A stretch of 11,071 nucleotides of DNA from Mariprofundales bacterium. GTDB lineage: Bacteria; Pseudomonadota; Zetaproteobacteria; Mariprofundales; S012-25. Position 1 is the stretch's first letter. Each line of letters starts with the position of its first letter. The position numbers were made by a program, and so were the translations under genes. A model generated the notes under the pieces. It was not told the DNA's origin, searched no databases, and saw nothing but the letters and a program-made list of their open reading frames with translations. The stretch lies in contig WFOX01000261.1 in the NCBI GenBank assembly GCA_015487905.1, positions 1 to 11,071 of the forward strand, given 5' to 3'. Shown piece after piece: positions 1 through 6,413 of this stretch.

Positions 1-364
1 CGCGCAACGCCTCGGCGTGCAGTTCCTCTTCGGCCTCGCGCTTCATTTGCGCGATGCGCGCACGCGCCTCCGCGAGACGCGCTTCGCGCAGCCTTCTTGC
101 TTCGTCCTCTGCACGGGCAAGCAACGCCTCAGCCTCGCGCTCAGCCTGCGCAAGCTTGCGCGCATAGCGCGCTTTGAGCCGTGCCGCCGCCTCTGCGCGG
201 CGCTTGAGCTTTTCTTGCTCGTCGGCGATGGCCTTGCGCCGCGCGTCCAGGGCAGCGAACACCTGCGGAAGCACCCAGCGGCGCACCGCAAGCGCAAAGA
301 GCAAAAAGATCACGAGTGTCCATACGACATCGGCCCAAGGCGCAGGATGCGCAAATTGCGGCAT
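1..364 (-). CDS. atpF: F0 ATP synthase subunit b/b' (N-terminal part, 3' end outside window)
   Basis: This is the peripheral-stalk subunit b or b' of F1F0 ATP synthase, which anchors F1 to the membrane. About 121 residues are visible. The protein begins MPQF, has one hydrophobic segment at about residues 14-31, then the LPQVF..LD.RR..I motif typical of b subunits, and then a long charged, Ala/Glu/Arg/Lys-rich coiled coil that runs off the window. The MPQF start recalls b' (AtpF'/AtpG) of Alphaproteobacteria. The ATG overlaps the TGA of the upstream ATP-grasp gene by one base (TGATG), and a Shine-Dalgarno-like GGAGGAAG lies just upstream inside that gene. The usual F0 neighbours a and c (atpB, atpE) are not upstream, so the b gene may head a split or b'-b-delta type ATP synthase cluster that continues past position 1. 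I am sure of the family but cannot decide b versus b'. Confidence 0.85.
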   Translation of the reverse strand, partial: MPQFAHPAPWADVVWTLVIFLLFALAVRRWVLPQVFAALDARRKAIADEQEKLKRRAEAAARLKARYARKLAQAEREAEALLARAEDEARRLREARLAEARARIAQMKREAEEELHAEALR

Positions 365-1506
365 CAGCCCTTCTTCCTCCGAGGTGCGCGCCATGCCCGC
401 CATGCAAGCAGAGATGATGCGCGCAAGTCGTGCGCATCCCAAGCGCCGATGCAGAAGCGATCCGGTGTGCGCAGCGCACGCGCAAGCATCGCCACAAGCT
501 CGCTTCGCCCGCGCCAGGCGGGTGGGCGGCGCAGGGCGAGCGCGCGCGCATATTCGGCCTGATTGCGTTGCAAGCTCGCCCACGAAAGGCGAGTGCCTTC
601 CGTGCAAAGCGCGTAATAGGCGCGCAGCAAGCCCGCGCCGTCGGCTTCGGCCAGCACCGTCCATGCCGACACGCGCGGGTGCACCTCAATAAGATGCCAT
701 GCGCCATCCGGCCCTTGTTTGGCCTCCACCTCCAAAAACCCGCGCCAGGCCGCGGCCTCGGCAAGCGCGCAAGCCGCCTCGGCAAGCTCGCCGATCCACT
801 CCGCACGCGCCGCGACCATGCCGCCAAGCCGCCCCATAGGCCCATGAAACGCGCGCAACCTTCTTGCCGTAAATACGCGCACAGGCCGCGATGCGGCATC
901 GCAAAGCACAACAGCCACGGCTACGCGCACATCCTCACCGGGCACATAGCGCTGCACATACAGCGCGCCCTCCGGGCGCTTATCCGCTCCCACCTCTTGG
1001 AGCAATGCGCGCAAGCCCGCGTGATCCTCCACCCGATAGCAAAGCCCGCGCGCGGGCTTGACCACGATGGGATAGGCAAGTCGCTTGCCTTCCTCGCCCA
1101 GCAACGCCTCCACGCGCAACTGAGCGGCAAACGGTTTGGCAAGCCCGGGCGCATCGGGGTAGTCGCGGCGCACGATGCGTTCGTAAACTTCCGCGTCCGG
1201 CGCGAGAAAGCGCATGCCCGCCTTTTCAAGAAAACCGCGATACGATGCCGTAAAGCCGAGCACGGCCTCGCTGCAAGCAAGCCACACGCCGCCAAGCCCG
1301 CTTTGCTTGAGATGCCAGGCATACATGCTGCGCGTGGTGTGCGCAAGCGAGGGCATCCGCACCACACGCCGCAGATAGCGGCTTGCATGCAGCCACGGCG
1401 CCTCCTCTTCACTTGTGCCGTCCACGACGAAGCCCGCGCGGCCTGCGGCCTGCGCAAGCGCGAAGAAGTCCTCGTCCATAAGATCGTGCAGAACAAACGG
1501 CGTCAT
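364..1506 (-). CDS. ATP-grasp domain enzyme, substrate unknown
   Basis: A 380-residue protein with an ATP-grasp fold, the family of carboxylate-amine/thiol ligases such as carbamoyl-phosphate synthase and D-Ala ligase. Visible motifs are YPIVVKPARG (residues 146-155, putative ATP-binding Lys150), VQRYVPGEDVRVAV (184-197, the adenine-binding strand and loop), and GFLEVEAKQGPDG followed by LIEVHPRVSAW (256-282), where Glu260, Glu274 and Arg278 fit the metal/phosphate site. The N-terminal 110 residues look like a Rossmann-like pre-ATP-grasp domain, and the C-terminal 90 are Arg/Ala-rich with no motif I recognise. The start ATG overlaps the stop of the MFS gene (ATGA) without a clear Shine-Dalgarno, which suggests translational coupling. 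It overlaps the downstream ATP synthase b gene by one base. The substrate is unknown; pairing with a transporter hints at ligation of an imported or exported small acid, but that is only inference. Confidence 0.8.
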   Translation of the reverse strand: MTPFVLHDLMDEDFFALAQAAGRAGFVVDGTSEEEAPWLHASRYLRRVVRMPSLAHTTRSMYAWHLKQSGLGGVWLACSEAVLGFTASYRGFLEKAGMRFLAPDAEVYERIVRRDYPDAPGLAKPFAAQLRVEALLGEEGKRLAYPIVVKPARGLCYRVEDHAGLRALLQEVGADKRPEGALYVQRYVPGEDVRVAVAVVLCDAASRPVRVFTARRLRAFHGPMGRLGGMVAARAEWIGELAEAACALAEAAAWRGFLEVEAKQGPDGAWHLIEVHPRVSAWTVLAEADGAGLLRAYYALCTEGTRLSWASLQRNQAEYARALALRRPPAWRGRSELVAMLARALRTPDRFCIGAWDAHDLRASSLLAWRAWRAPRRKKG

Positions 1507-2627
1507 GCGCGCATCATGCGCAAAACGAGGAGTCCCAGCAACGCGATCAGGGCATCGGCGGCAAACGCCGCCGCAAGCCCCGCGCGCTCGGCGATCGCGC
1601 CTGCAAGCGCGATCCCGACGGCGGCGCCAAGACCGAAGCCGAATGCGCCGTGCCATGCCTGCGCAGACGCTGCCCGCGCGCCCGCAAGCCGTTGCACGGC
1701 GGCCACCGCGGCCAGATGGAACGCCGCAAAGGTGGCTGCGTGCAAAAGCTGCAATGGCACGAGCGCCCAAGGGGACACGCTTATGGCCAACCCCAGCCAG
1801 CGCAGGGCTGCAAGCGCAAATGACGCTGCGAACACGCGCCGCGTGGCCAACGCCTGCACGCGCGCGCCCCAAAAGGCCATGAGCACGATTTCTGCGGCCA
1901 CCCCCAATGTCCACCAACCCGCAATGGCGGCCTTCGCCATGCCGGCCTCTGCAAGCCGCAGGCTGAAAAACCCATAGTAAGCCCCGTGCGAGCACTGCAT
2001 GAGAAACGCCGCCGTCCACACGCCCAAAAGCGGGCGCATGCGTGCGCGCGCACGCGGCCGCACGGGGCGGGCATCCGGCGCGATGGCTGCTGCGCCCCCC
2101 ACGAACAACAAACACGCCGCCACGGCCCAGGGAAGCCGCATCGCCAAGCTCGGCACGGCCCCGGCGACGAGCGAACCCGCAATGAAGCCGAGCGAGCCCC
2201 AAAGGCGCAGCCGCGCATAATCGGCCTCTTCGCGTTCATGCGCGGCAAAGGCCGCGAAGTCCGCCACGGGAAGAATGGAAGACCAAAAGGTGCCGAACAA
2301 AAGCACGAGCAAAAACAGCGCGCTTGCATTTGGCGCCTTGGGCCATGCAAGCGCCGTAAGCGCCGCGGCAAGCGCCCCCGCCACCAAAAAACGCCGCGGT
2401 GCGATGCGCCGCGCATCCACGCTTGCGCGCAACGCAAACGGCGCAAGCAGCTTGGCCGCGGACAATGCTGCGAGCACCGCCCCGATCGCCTGCGTGCTAA
2501 GCCCGCGCTCGGCAAGCCAAAGCGGGAAAAACGGCACGAGCACGCCCATGGCCGCGAAATAGCCGAAGTAAAACAATGCAAGCCCGATGCATCCGCTGCG
2601 CGCGATGATCGCCTCCCGTTGCAGCAA
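1503..2627 (-). CDS. MFS transporter, HcaT/3-phenylpropionate-transporter-like (MFS_1-like)
   Basis: An integral inner-membrane protein of about 374 residues composed mostly of hydrophobic helices, consistent with a 12-helix major facilitator. The first helix carries FYFGYFAAMGVLVPFFPLWLA, with the FF.LWL..RG signature of the HcaT/LacY-like branch. The loop between helices 2 and 3 is rich in Arg and has an RASVDARR motif in the position of the MFS A-motif. The substrate cannot be told from sequence. The start is uncertain: the TTG at 2627 leaves only 27 bases to the divergent DUF523 gene and has no clear ribosome site, while a GGGAGG at 2612-2617 lies inside the ORF, so translation might begin slightly downstream at a non-standard codon. 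It is first in an overlapping three-gene unit with the ATP-grasp and ATP synthase b genes. Confidence 0.8.
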   Translation of the reverse strand: MLQREAIIARSGCIGLALFYFGYFAAMGVLVPFFPLWLAERGLSTQAIGAVLAALSAAKLLAPFALRASVDARRIAPRRFLVAGALAAALTALAWPKAPNASALFLLVLLFGTFWSSILPVADFAAFAAHEREEADYARLRLWGSLGFIAGSLVAGAVPSLAMRLPWAVAACLLFVGGAAAIAPDARPVRPRARARMRPLLGVWTAAFLMQCSHGAYYGFFSLRLAEAGMAKAAIAGWWTLGVAAEIVLMAFWGARVQALATRRVFAASFALAALRWLGLAISVSPWALVPLQLLHAATFAAFHLAAVAAVQRLAGARAASAQAWHGAFGFGLGAAVGIALAGAIAERAGLAAAFAADALIALLGLLVLRMMRA

Positions 2628-2654
2628 CTGCGCCGATCGTCAAGCCTCGGCGGC

Positions 2655-3110
2655 ATGCGGCCCCGCATCCTTGTCTCCGCATGCCTTGCTGGCGAGTGCG
2701 TGCGCTACGACGGCGGCGCGAAACCCCATCCGCGCGTCCTCGCCTGGGTGCGGGCAGGCAAAGCCATTCCGCTATGCCCGGAGGTGGCAGGCGGCCTGGC
2801 CGTGCCGCGTCCGCGCGCGGAGATTCAAGGTGGGGACGGCAAGGATGTGCTCAAGGGCCGTGCGCGCGTCATAGACGGGCGCGGCCAAGATCAAACCCAA
2901 GCTTTTCTCACCGGTGCGCATGCGGCGCTGCGGCTTTGCCGAGAAAAGCGGATTCGCCTTGCCGTGCTCAAGGACAAAAGCCCGTCCTGCGGCGTGCATT
3001 GCATCGCGCAGGGCCGCTTTGATGGAAGCCTGCGCGCCGGCATGGGGGTCACAGCCGCGCTGCTTGCGCGCGCAGGCGTGCATGTGCTTGCCGAAACCGA
3101 TCTGGACTAA
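2655..3110 (+). CDS. DUF523 family protein
   Basis: A 151-residue cytoplasmic protein of the DUF523 family, which is usually close to this length. Diagnostic segments are ILVSACLAGECVRYDGGAKP near the N-terminus, PLCPEVAGGLAVPRPRAE in the middle, GKDVL, and LKDKSPSCGV. The conserved cysteines in SACL, LCPE and SPSCG are all present and suggest a metal site or thiol chemistry. The biochemical function of the family is not established. It is the first gene of a four-gene plus-strand unit; its TAA shares a base with the ATG of the following ATPase gene (TAATG). No convincing Shine-Dalgarno precedes the ATG at 2655, but upstream in-frame sequence has no DUF523 similarity and runs antisense to the MFS gene, so this start is preferred. 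Confidence 0.9.
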   Translation: MRPRILVSACLAGECVRYDGGAKPHPRVLAWVRAGKAIPLCPEVAGGLAVPRPRAEIQGGDGKDVLKGRARVIDGRGQDQTQAFLTGAHAALRLCREKRIRLAVLKDKSPSCGVHCIAQGRFDGSLRAGMGVTAALLARAGVHVLAETDLD

Positions 3111-3745
3111 TGCTGGAAATCCGCGATCGCGACACATGCCACGCGCGCGCCCGCGCAGGCGAGTTCGTGCTGCTCATAGGCCGCTCCGGCGGCGGCAAAA
3201 GCCGCACATTGCGGCGCCTGGCGGGGCTTTCGGCATGGCCAGAAGGCGTGCGCGTGCAATGGCAAAACGAGGCATGGCCGCCCAGGCGGCCGCCGCCTGT
3301 CTATTTCGTGCCGGATCTTTGGCCGCCCGTGTGGCTTGGACGCACGCTCGGCGAAGAGCTGGGCTTCGGCCTCACCAAGTCTCCTGCGCAAGCGGAGCTT
3401 GACGAGGTGCTTGCGAAGTGGGGGCTTGCCACGAAGCTTGCCAAGCCCACCGAGGCGCTTGCGCGCCATGAAGCCGCGCGTGCGTGTTGCGCAGCCGCAG
3501 AGCTTGCCGCGCGTGCCCGGCGCGCCGAGCTCGTGCTTTTGGATCAGCTATTGGATGCGCTTGCGTTGCCTGCTGCGCGCGCATGCGCCCGCATGCTTGC
3601 GCAAATGGCCGCCGCGCAAAGGATCGTCGTGATTCTTGCCACCGCCCATCCGCGCGCATTCGCTCCCATCGCCATGCGCATTTGGCGCGCGCATCCGCGC
3701 GCACCGCGCGAGATCACTTGCTTTGGGCTAGGCTCGCGGCCATGA
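3110..3745 (+). CDS. ABC-type ATPase with degenerate motifs
   Basis: A 211-residue single nucleotide-binding domain of the ABC type. The Walker A loop GRSGGGKS is intact at residues 24-31 and is followed by TLRRLAGL as in ABC ATPases. The later motifs depart from consensus. The Q-loop region reads YFVPDLWPPVWLGRTLGEELGFGL-like with no glutamine, the LSGGE signature is replaced by LARHE, and Walker B reads ELVLLDQ with Gln where the catalytic Glu is expected. The H-loop histidine is still present in ATAHPR. The order TLGEELGFGL before the signature resembles ECF/cobalt-type ATPases. It may bind ATP without turning it over efficiently. It overlaps DUF523 by one base and the next gene, a small membrane protein, by four (ATGA), so the two may form a complex. 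No classical permease is nearby. Confidence 0.7.
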   Translation: MLEIRDRDTCHARARAGEFVLLIGRSGGGKSRTLRRLAGLSAWPEGVRVQWQNEAWPPRRPPPVYFVPDLWPPVWLGRTLGEELGFGLTKSPAQAELDEVLAKWGLATKLAKPTEALARHEAARACCAAAELAARARRAELVLLDQLLDALALPAARACARMLAQMAAAQRIVVILATAHPRAFAPIAMRIWRAHPRAPREITCFGLGSRP

Positions 3746-4182
3746 GCGCACGCCCGGGCCTATACCGCTTCACGCTTGCGTTTTGGGTATATGCGGCCGC
3801 AAGCGCAAGCCTGCTTGCCCCGGTCGTGTTTTGGCCGCTTTTTGCGCACACAAAGCTGGGTGCGGCGTCGTTGGAGCGGATGTGGCTTGCAGCCGCAGCA
3901 TGTCTGCTCGCTGCGGGCACGGCCGTGGATCTTGCGCGCACCTTCCGTGCGCGCGGAAGCGCGGCCGTGCGGGCCGTGCTTTGGATGACGGGCATCGTCC
4001 TCGGTGCAAGCCTTGCGCTGAAACTCGGCGCCCCCGCTTTGCTGGGGGCACTGTTCGCCTTGCGCACATTCACGCCCGCTGCGCGCATCTGGCAAGGCGT
4101 GCATGACGATGCGGACTGGATCAGTTGGACGCGCGACCTGTTTGCGGCGATCTCCCTGTTCTTTTGGAGCCTTGCGCGATGA
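3742..4182 (+). CDS. Small integral membrane protein, about four helices
   Basis: A 146-residue hydrophobic protein that I do not recognise. Hydrophobic stretches lie at about residues 11-34, 44-64, 75-108 (possibly two helices) and 125-145, with Arg-rich short loops such as ARTFRARG between them. The start ATG overlaps the TGA of the ABC-like ATPase gene, and its own TGA overlaps the ATG of maf, so all three are probably translated together. The adjacency suggests it could be the membrane partner of the degenerate ATPase. It lacks any motif of known ABC permeases or ECF T-components that I can see. Confidence 0.7.
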   Translation: MSARPGLYRFTLAFWVYAAASASLLAPVVFWPLFAHTKLGAASLERMWLAAAACLLAAGTAVDLARTFRARGSAAVRAVLWMTGIVLGASLALKLGAPALLGALFALRTFTPAARIWQGVHDDADWISWTRDLFAAISLFFWSLAR

Positions 4183-4814
4183 AACTCGTGCTTGCCTCCA
4201 CCTCCAAAGCGCGCAAGCGGCTGCTTGCGCGGCTTGGCCTTCCCTTTCTCGCCATCGCTCCCGACTACGATGAATCCTGCAATGCGCACCTTCCGCCTTA
4301 TGCGCGCGCACTTGCCAATGCGTGCGGCAAGGCCGAAGCGGGCGCGCGCCTGCATCCCAACGCCTGGGTGATCGGCGCAGACCAAGTCGGCGTATGTGCA
4401 GGAATCGTGTTGGAAAAACCTGGCAATATGCAAAAAGCAGCCGCGATGCTGCGCGCCATGCGCGGCAAGCTCACCTGTTTTTACACGGCCTGCGTGCTGC
4501 GCGCGCCCGACGGCTGCACGCGCAAGACCGTTGTGGAGACCACATTGCGCGTGCGCCAAGACCTCACGGACAAGGAAATCTTGCATTATCTCGCGCGCGA
4601 ACGCCCTTTGGACAGCGCAGGAAGCTTTTACATTGAAGGGCTTGGCATTGCGCTGATGGATTTTGTGGCCAGCAAAGACCCCACTGCCTTAGAAGGGCTG
4701 CCGCTCATCGCGCTTGCGCGCTGGCTTCAGCCCCTTCGCTCCCAAACCTCAAACACAAGCGGCCAAGGGGAATCCTCACCCGGAAGCGCGGTTTCTCTCG
4801 CGACGCACGCATAG
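4179..4814 (+). CDS. Maf-family nucleotide pyrophosphatase, YceF (m7GTP) type
   Basis: A house-cleaning NTP pyrophosphatase that hydrolyses modified nucleoside triphosphates; the YceF branch prefers 7-methyl-GTP. Residues 1-186 match the family: LVLASTSKARKRLL (3-16), the APDYDES segment (27-33), IGADQVGV (65-72) with catalytic Asp68, the LEKPG turn (78-82), DSAGSFYIEGLG (145-156) and DPTALEGLPL (168-177). The GADQV and SAGSF..EGLG forms point to YceF rather than the dTTP/UTP-specific Maf. The family normally ends around residue 186 (ARWLQPL here); the last 25 residues are polar, low in hydrophobics and encoded by the antisense of the folA 3' end. The 88-base convergent overlap with folA suggests loss of an earlier stop codon. 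A weak GGAG precedes the start, which overlaps the preceding stop (ATGA). Confidence 0.88.
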   Translation: MKLVLASTSKARKRLLARLGLPFLAIAPDYDESCNAHLPPYARALANACGKAEAGARLHPNAWVIGADQVGVCAGIVLEKPGNMQKAAAMLRAMRGKLTCFYTACVLRAPDGCTRKTVVETTLRVRQDLTDKEILHYLARERPLDSAGSFYIEGLGIALMDFVASKDPTALEGLPLIALARWLQPLRSQTSNTSGQGESSPGSAVSLATHA

Positions 4815-5218
4815 CCCTCTTGCTCAGGCGCAAACGGAAACCAAAGATCGGCTGCAAACTCAGCCTCTATGCGCGTGCGCAAAAGCCTGCTTGCGTGCGG
4901 CTTGCAGGCCGCAAAGAGGCTTGCGCCGCCGATGACGAACACCTCTTCGCTTTCTGCACATGCAAGCACGGCTTGCAGCTTACGCACAAGCTCCGCGCCC
5001 GGGGCCTCGGCAAGCGAGCGGGAAAGCACGAGGTTGCGCCGATCCGCAAGCGGGCGCACGGGCAAGGATTCCCATGTGCGTCGTCCCATCGCCACCGTCT
5101 TGCCAAGCGTCCAGCGCCGAAACCAGCGCATGTCGGCAGGGATGGGCCTTCCCCACGGAAGTCCTCCCTGCGAGCCGATGCCGCCTAGTGCGTCCTCCGC
5201 CCAAATGAGCGTGAGCAT
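4727..5218 (-). CDS. folA: Dihydrofolate reductase
   Basis: NADPH-dependent reduction of dihydrofolate to tetrahydrofolate, needed to regenerate the cofactor oxidised by thymidylate synthase. The protein has 163 residues, normal for chromosomal DHFR. Conserved parts are GGLPWGRPIPADMRWFRR (18-35) with the substrate-binding Asp29, TVAMGRRTWESLP (41-53), the RRNLVLSR NADPH-binding strand (60-67), VFVIGGASLF (93-102) and the TRIEAEFAADLWFP strand (115-128). It follows thyA with a one-base TGATG overlap, so the two are translationally coupled in the common thyA-folA order. Its last 88 bases are antisense to the maf 3' end. The first motif carries one extra residue (RPIPAD rather than LPAD), which is a minor variation. 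Confidence 0.95.
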   Translation of the reverse strand: MLTLIWAEDALGGIGSQGGLPWGRPIPADMRWFRRWTLGKTVAMGRRTWESLPVRPLADRRNLVLSRSLAEAPGAELVRKLQAVLACAESEEVFVIGGASLFAACKPHASRLLRTRIEAEFAADLWFPFAPEQEGYACVARETALPGEDSPWPLVFEVWERRG

Positions 5219-6051
5219 CAGACGGCCACCGGCGCCGGGATGTGCGGATGCGGATCGTAGCCTTCCAGCCGAATATCCTCGGCGCGAAACGCAAAGAGAT
5301 CCCGCACATCCGGATTGAGCACGAGGCGCGGCAAGGGTCTTGGCGCGCGCGCAAGCTGCGTGCGCGCCTGCGCAAAGTGGTTGTGGTAAAGGTGCACATC
5401 GCCAAGCGCATGCACGAACTCGCCGGGCTGCAACCCCAGCACTTGCGCGATCATGCAGGTGAGCAGCGAATAGGAGGCGATGTTGAACGGAAGCCCCAAA
5501 AACGCATCGGCGCTGCGCTGGTAAAGCATGCAGGAAAGCCTTCCATCAGCCACGAAGAACTGGAACAGCACATGGCAAGGCGCAAGCGTCATTTTGCCGC
5601 GCTTCACATTTTCCTGCGGTGGCAGGCCCTCGTCGGGAAGATCGGCGACATTCCAGGCAGAGACGAGATGCCGCCGCGAATGCGGCCGCGTGCGCAGGCT
5701 TTCCAGCACCGCACGGATTTGGTCTATGCTTCCTCCATCAGGCGTGCGCCACGAACGCCACTGCACGCCATAAATCGGCCCAAGCTCGCCTTGTTCATCG
5801 GCCCACTCGTCCCAAATATGGACACCGTGCTCGTGCAGATAGCGCAGATTGGACTCCCCGCGCAGAAACCACAAAAGCTCGTGCACAACACCCTTGAAGA
5901 AAATCCGCTTCGTGGTGACGAGTGGAAACCCTTGCGCAAGATCAAAGCGCAGCATCGCGCCGAAGATCGCGCGTGTGCCCGTGCCCGTGCGATCGGGCCG
6001 ATCCACGCCCTCTTCCAGAATGCGCGCAAGCAGATCCAAATAGGGCTTCAG
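5218..6051 (-). CDS. thyA: Thymidylate synthase, ThyA type, probable CTG start
   Basis: Methylates dUMP to dTMP with methylene-tetrahydrofolate, yielding dihydrofolate for FolA. Taking the CTG at 6051 as start gives 277 residues beginning MKPYLDLLARILEEG, the usual ThyA N-terminus. Motifs are DRTGTGT (20-26), FPLVTTKR (42-49), the RRH phosphate-binding arginines (126-128), APCH with catalytic Cys159, QRSAD (178-182), GLPFNIASY (186-194), HALGDVHLYHNH (214-225) and a C-terminal APVAV. No ATG, GTG or TTG lies in frame at a suitable place: the first alternative is TTG at 6039, which would remove KPY and sit 17 bases from the ribosome site. The strong AGGGGGAG at 6057-6064 is spaced five bases from the CTG. 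The protein is full length and shows no missing residue. Confidence 0.95.
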   Translation of the reverse strand: MKPYLDLLARILEEGVDRPDRTGTGTRAIFGAMLRFDLAQGFPLVTTKRIFFKGVVHELLWFLRGESNLRYLHEHGVHIWDEWADEQGELGPIYGVQWRSWRTPDGGSIDQIRAVLESLRTRPHSRRHLVSAWNVADLPDEGLPPQENVKRGKMTLAPCHVLFQFFVADGRLSCMLYQRSADAFLGLPFNIASYSLLTCMIAQVLGLQPGEFVHALGDVHLYHNHFAQARTQLARAPRPLPRLVLNPDVRDLFAFRAEDIRLEGYDPHPHIPAPVAV

Positions 6052-6056
6052 GTCAG

Positions 6057-6064
6057 CTCCCCCT
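6057..6064 (-). promoter_or_regulatory. Shine-Dalgarno site that sets the thyA CTG start
   Basis: On the minus strand AGGGGGAG is followed by five bases (CTGAC) and then CTG AAG CCC TAT, which encodes the conserved (M)KPY N-terminus of thymidylate synthase. The spacing is ideal for the CTG and too long (17 bases) for the TTG at 6039. Confidence 0.65.
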
Positions 6065-6103
6065 GCGTGGGCTTGCGATGCCGTTTTGCCAAAGCAAGGT
6101 TCG

Positions 6104-6121
6104 CTGCAAACCTACTTGCAG
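6104..6121. promoter_or_regulatory. Perfect 6-base inverted repeat upstream of the EF-hand gene
   Basis: CTGCAA, a six-base spacer ACCTAC, then TTGCAG. The right arm abuts the ribosome site GGAGAAGGG (6121-6129) of the EF-hand gene and the element sits in the 80-base divergent interval between thyA and that gene. It could be an operator or a small hairpin masking the ribosome site. A repeat of this size can arise by chance. Confidence 0.25.
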
Positions 6122-6131
6122 GAGAAGGGAA

Positions 6132-6413
6132 ATGCGACGCGCGCTTGTGGTGTTCGTGATTGCGCTATGGCTCGTGCCGGCGGCCTTGCGCGCTGCGGAA
6201 ACCGGCCTGGATTGGCTTGCGGAGCGCTTTATGGAATGGGACAGCAATGGGGATGGCATGGTCAGCGAAGAGGAGTTTATGGACATGGTGAAGAAGCGCG
6301 CGCAGGCGCGCTTTGCAGCGATGGATCGCAACGGCGACGGCCAAGTCACGGAAGAGGAGTTCCGCGCCTTTTGGCGCGCACGCAAGGCCGAGTATTACCG
6401 CCTGCGCCATTAG
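6132..6413 (+). CDS. Exported small protein with two EF-hand motifs
   Basis: A 93-residue protein with an N-terminal signal peptide: MRR, then a hydrophobic core VVFVIALWLVPAAL, then a cleavage-like ALRAAE at about residues 18-23. Two canonical 12-residue EF-hand loops follow: DSNGDGMVSEEE (37-48) and DRNGDGQVTEEE (65-76), each with Asp/Asn at positions 1, 3 and 5, Gly at 6 and Glu at 12, so both should bind Ca2+. It is probably a periplasmic calcium-binding or calcium-buffering protein; its partner is unknown. The start is set by ggagaaggg at 6121-6129 spaced two bases from the ATG, or by its 5' part at a more usual distance. It is transcribed divergently from thyA, and its TAG overlaps the herA TAA by four bases on the opposite strand. 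Confidence 0.85.
   Translation: MRRALVVFVIALWLVPAALRAAETGLDWLAERFMEWDSNGDGMVSEEEFMDMVKKRAQARFAAMDRNGDGQVTEEEFRAFWRARKAEYYRLRH

Noticed and set aside
141..911. Long minus-strand ORF of 256 residues
   Set aside because: It overlaps the ATP-grasp and ATP synthase b genes in another frame and has shadow-like Arg/Ala/Cys composition.
430..1977. 515-residue plus-strand ORF antisense to the ATP-grasp and MFS genes
   Set aside because: It is rich in Arg, Ala, His and Pro, has no recognisable domain, and lies wholly opposite two well-supported genes; GC-rich DNA opens such shadow frames.
1986..2654. N-terminal extension of the DUF523 reading frame
   Set aside because: The extension is antisense to the MFS gene, highly basic and unlike DUF523; the family begins at the ATG at 2655.
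4720..4830. Intrinsic terminator between the convergent maf and folA genes
   Set aside because: The region is coding on both strands and no stem-loop followed by a T tract is visible.
5242..6159. 305-residue plus-strand ORF
   Set aside because: It is the complement of thyA, which has every catalytic motif on the other strand.
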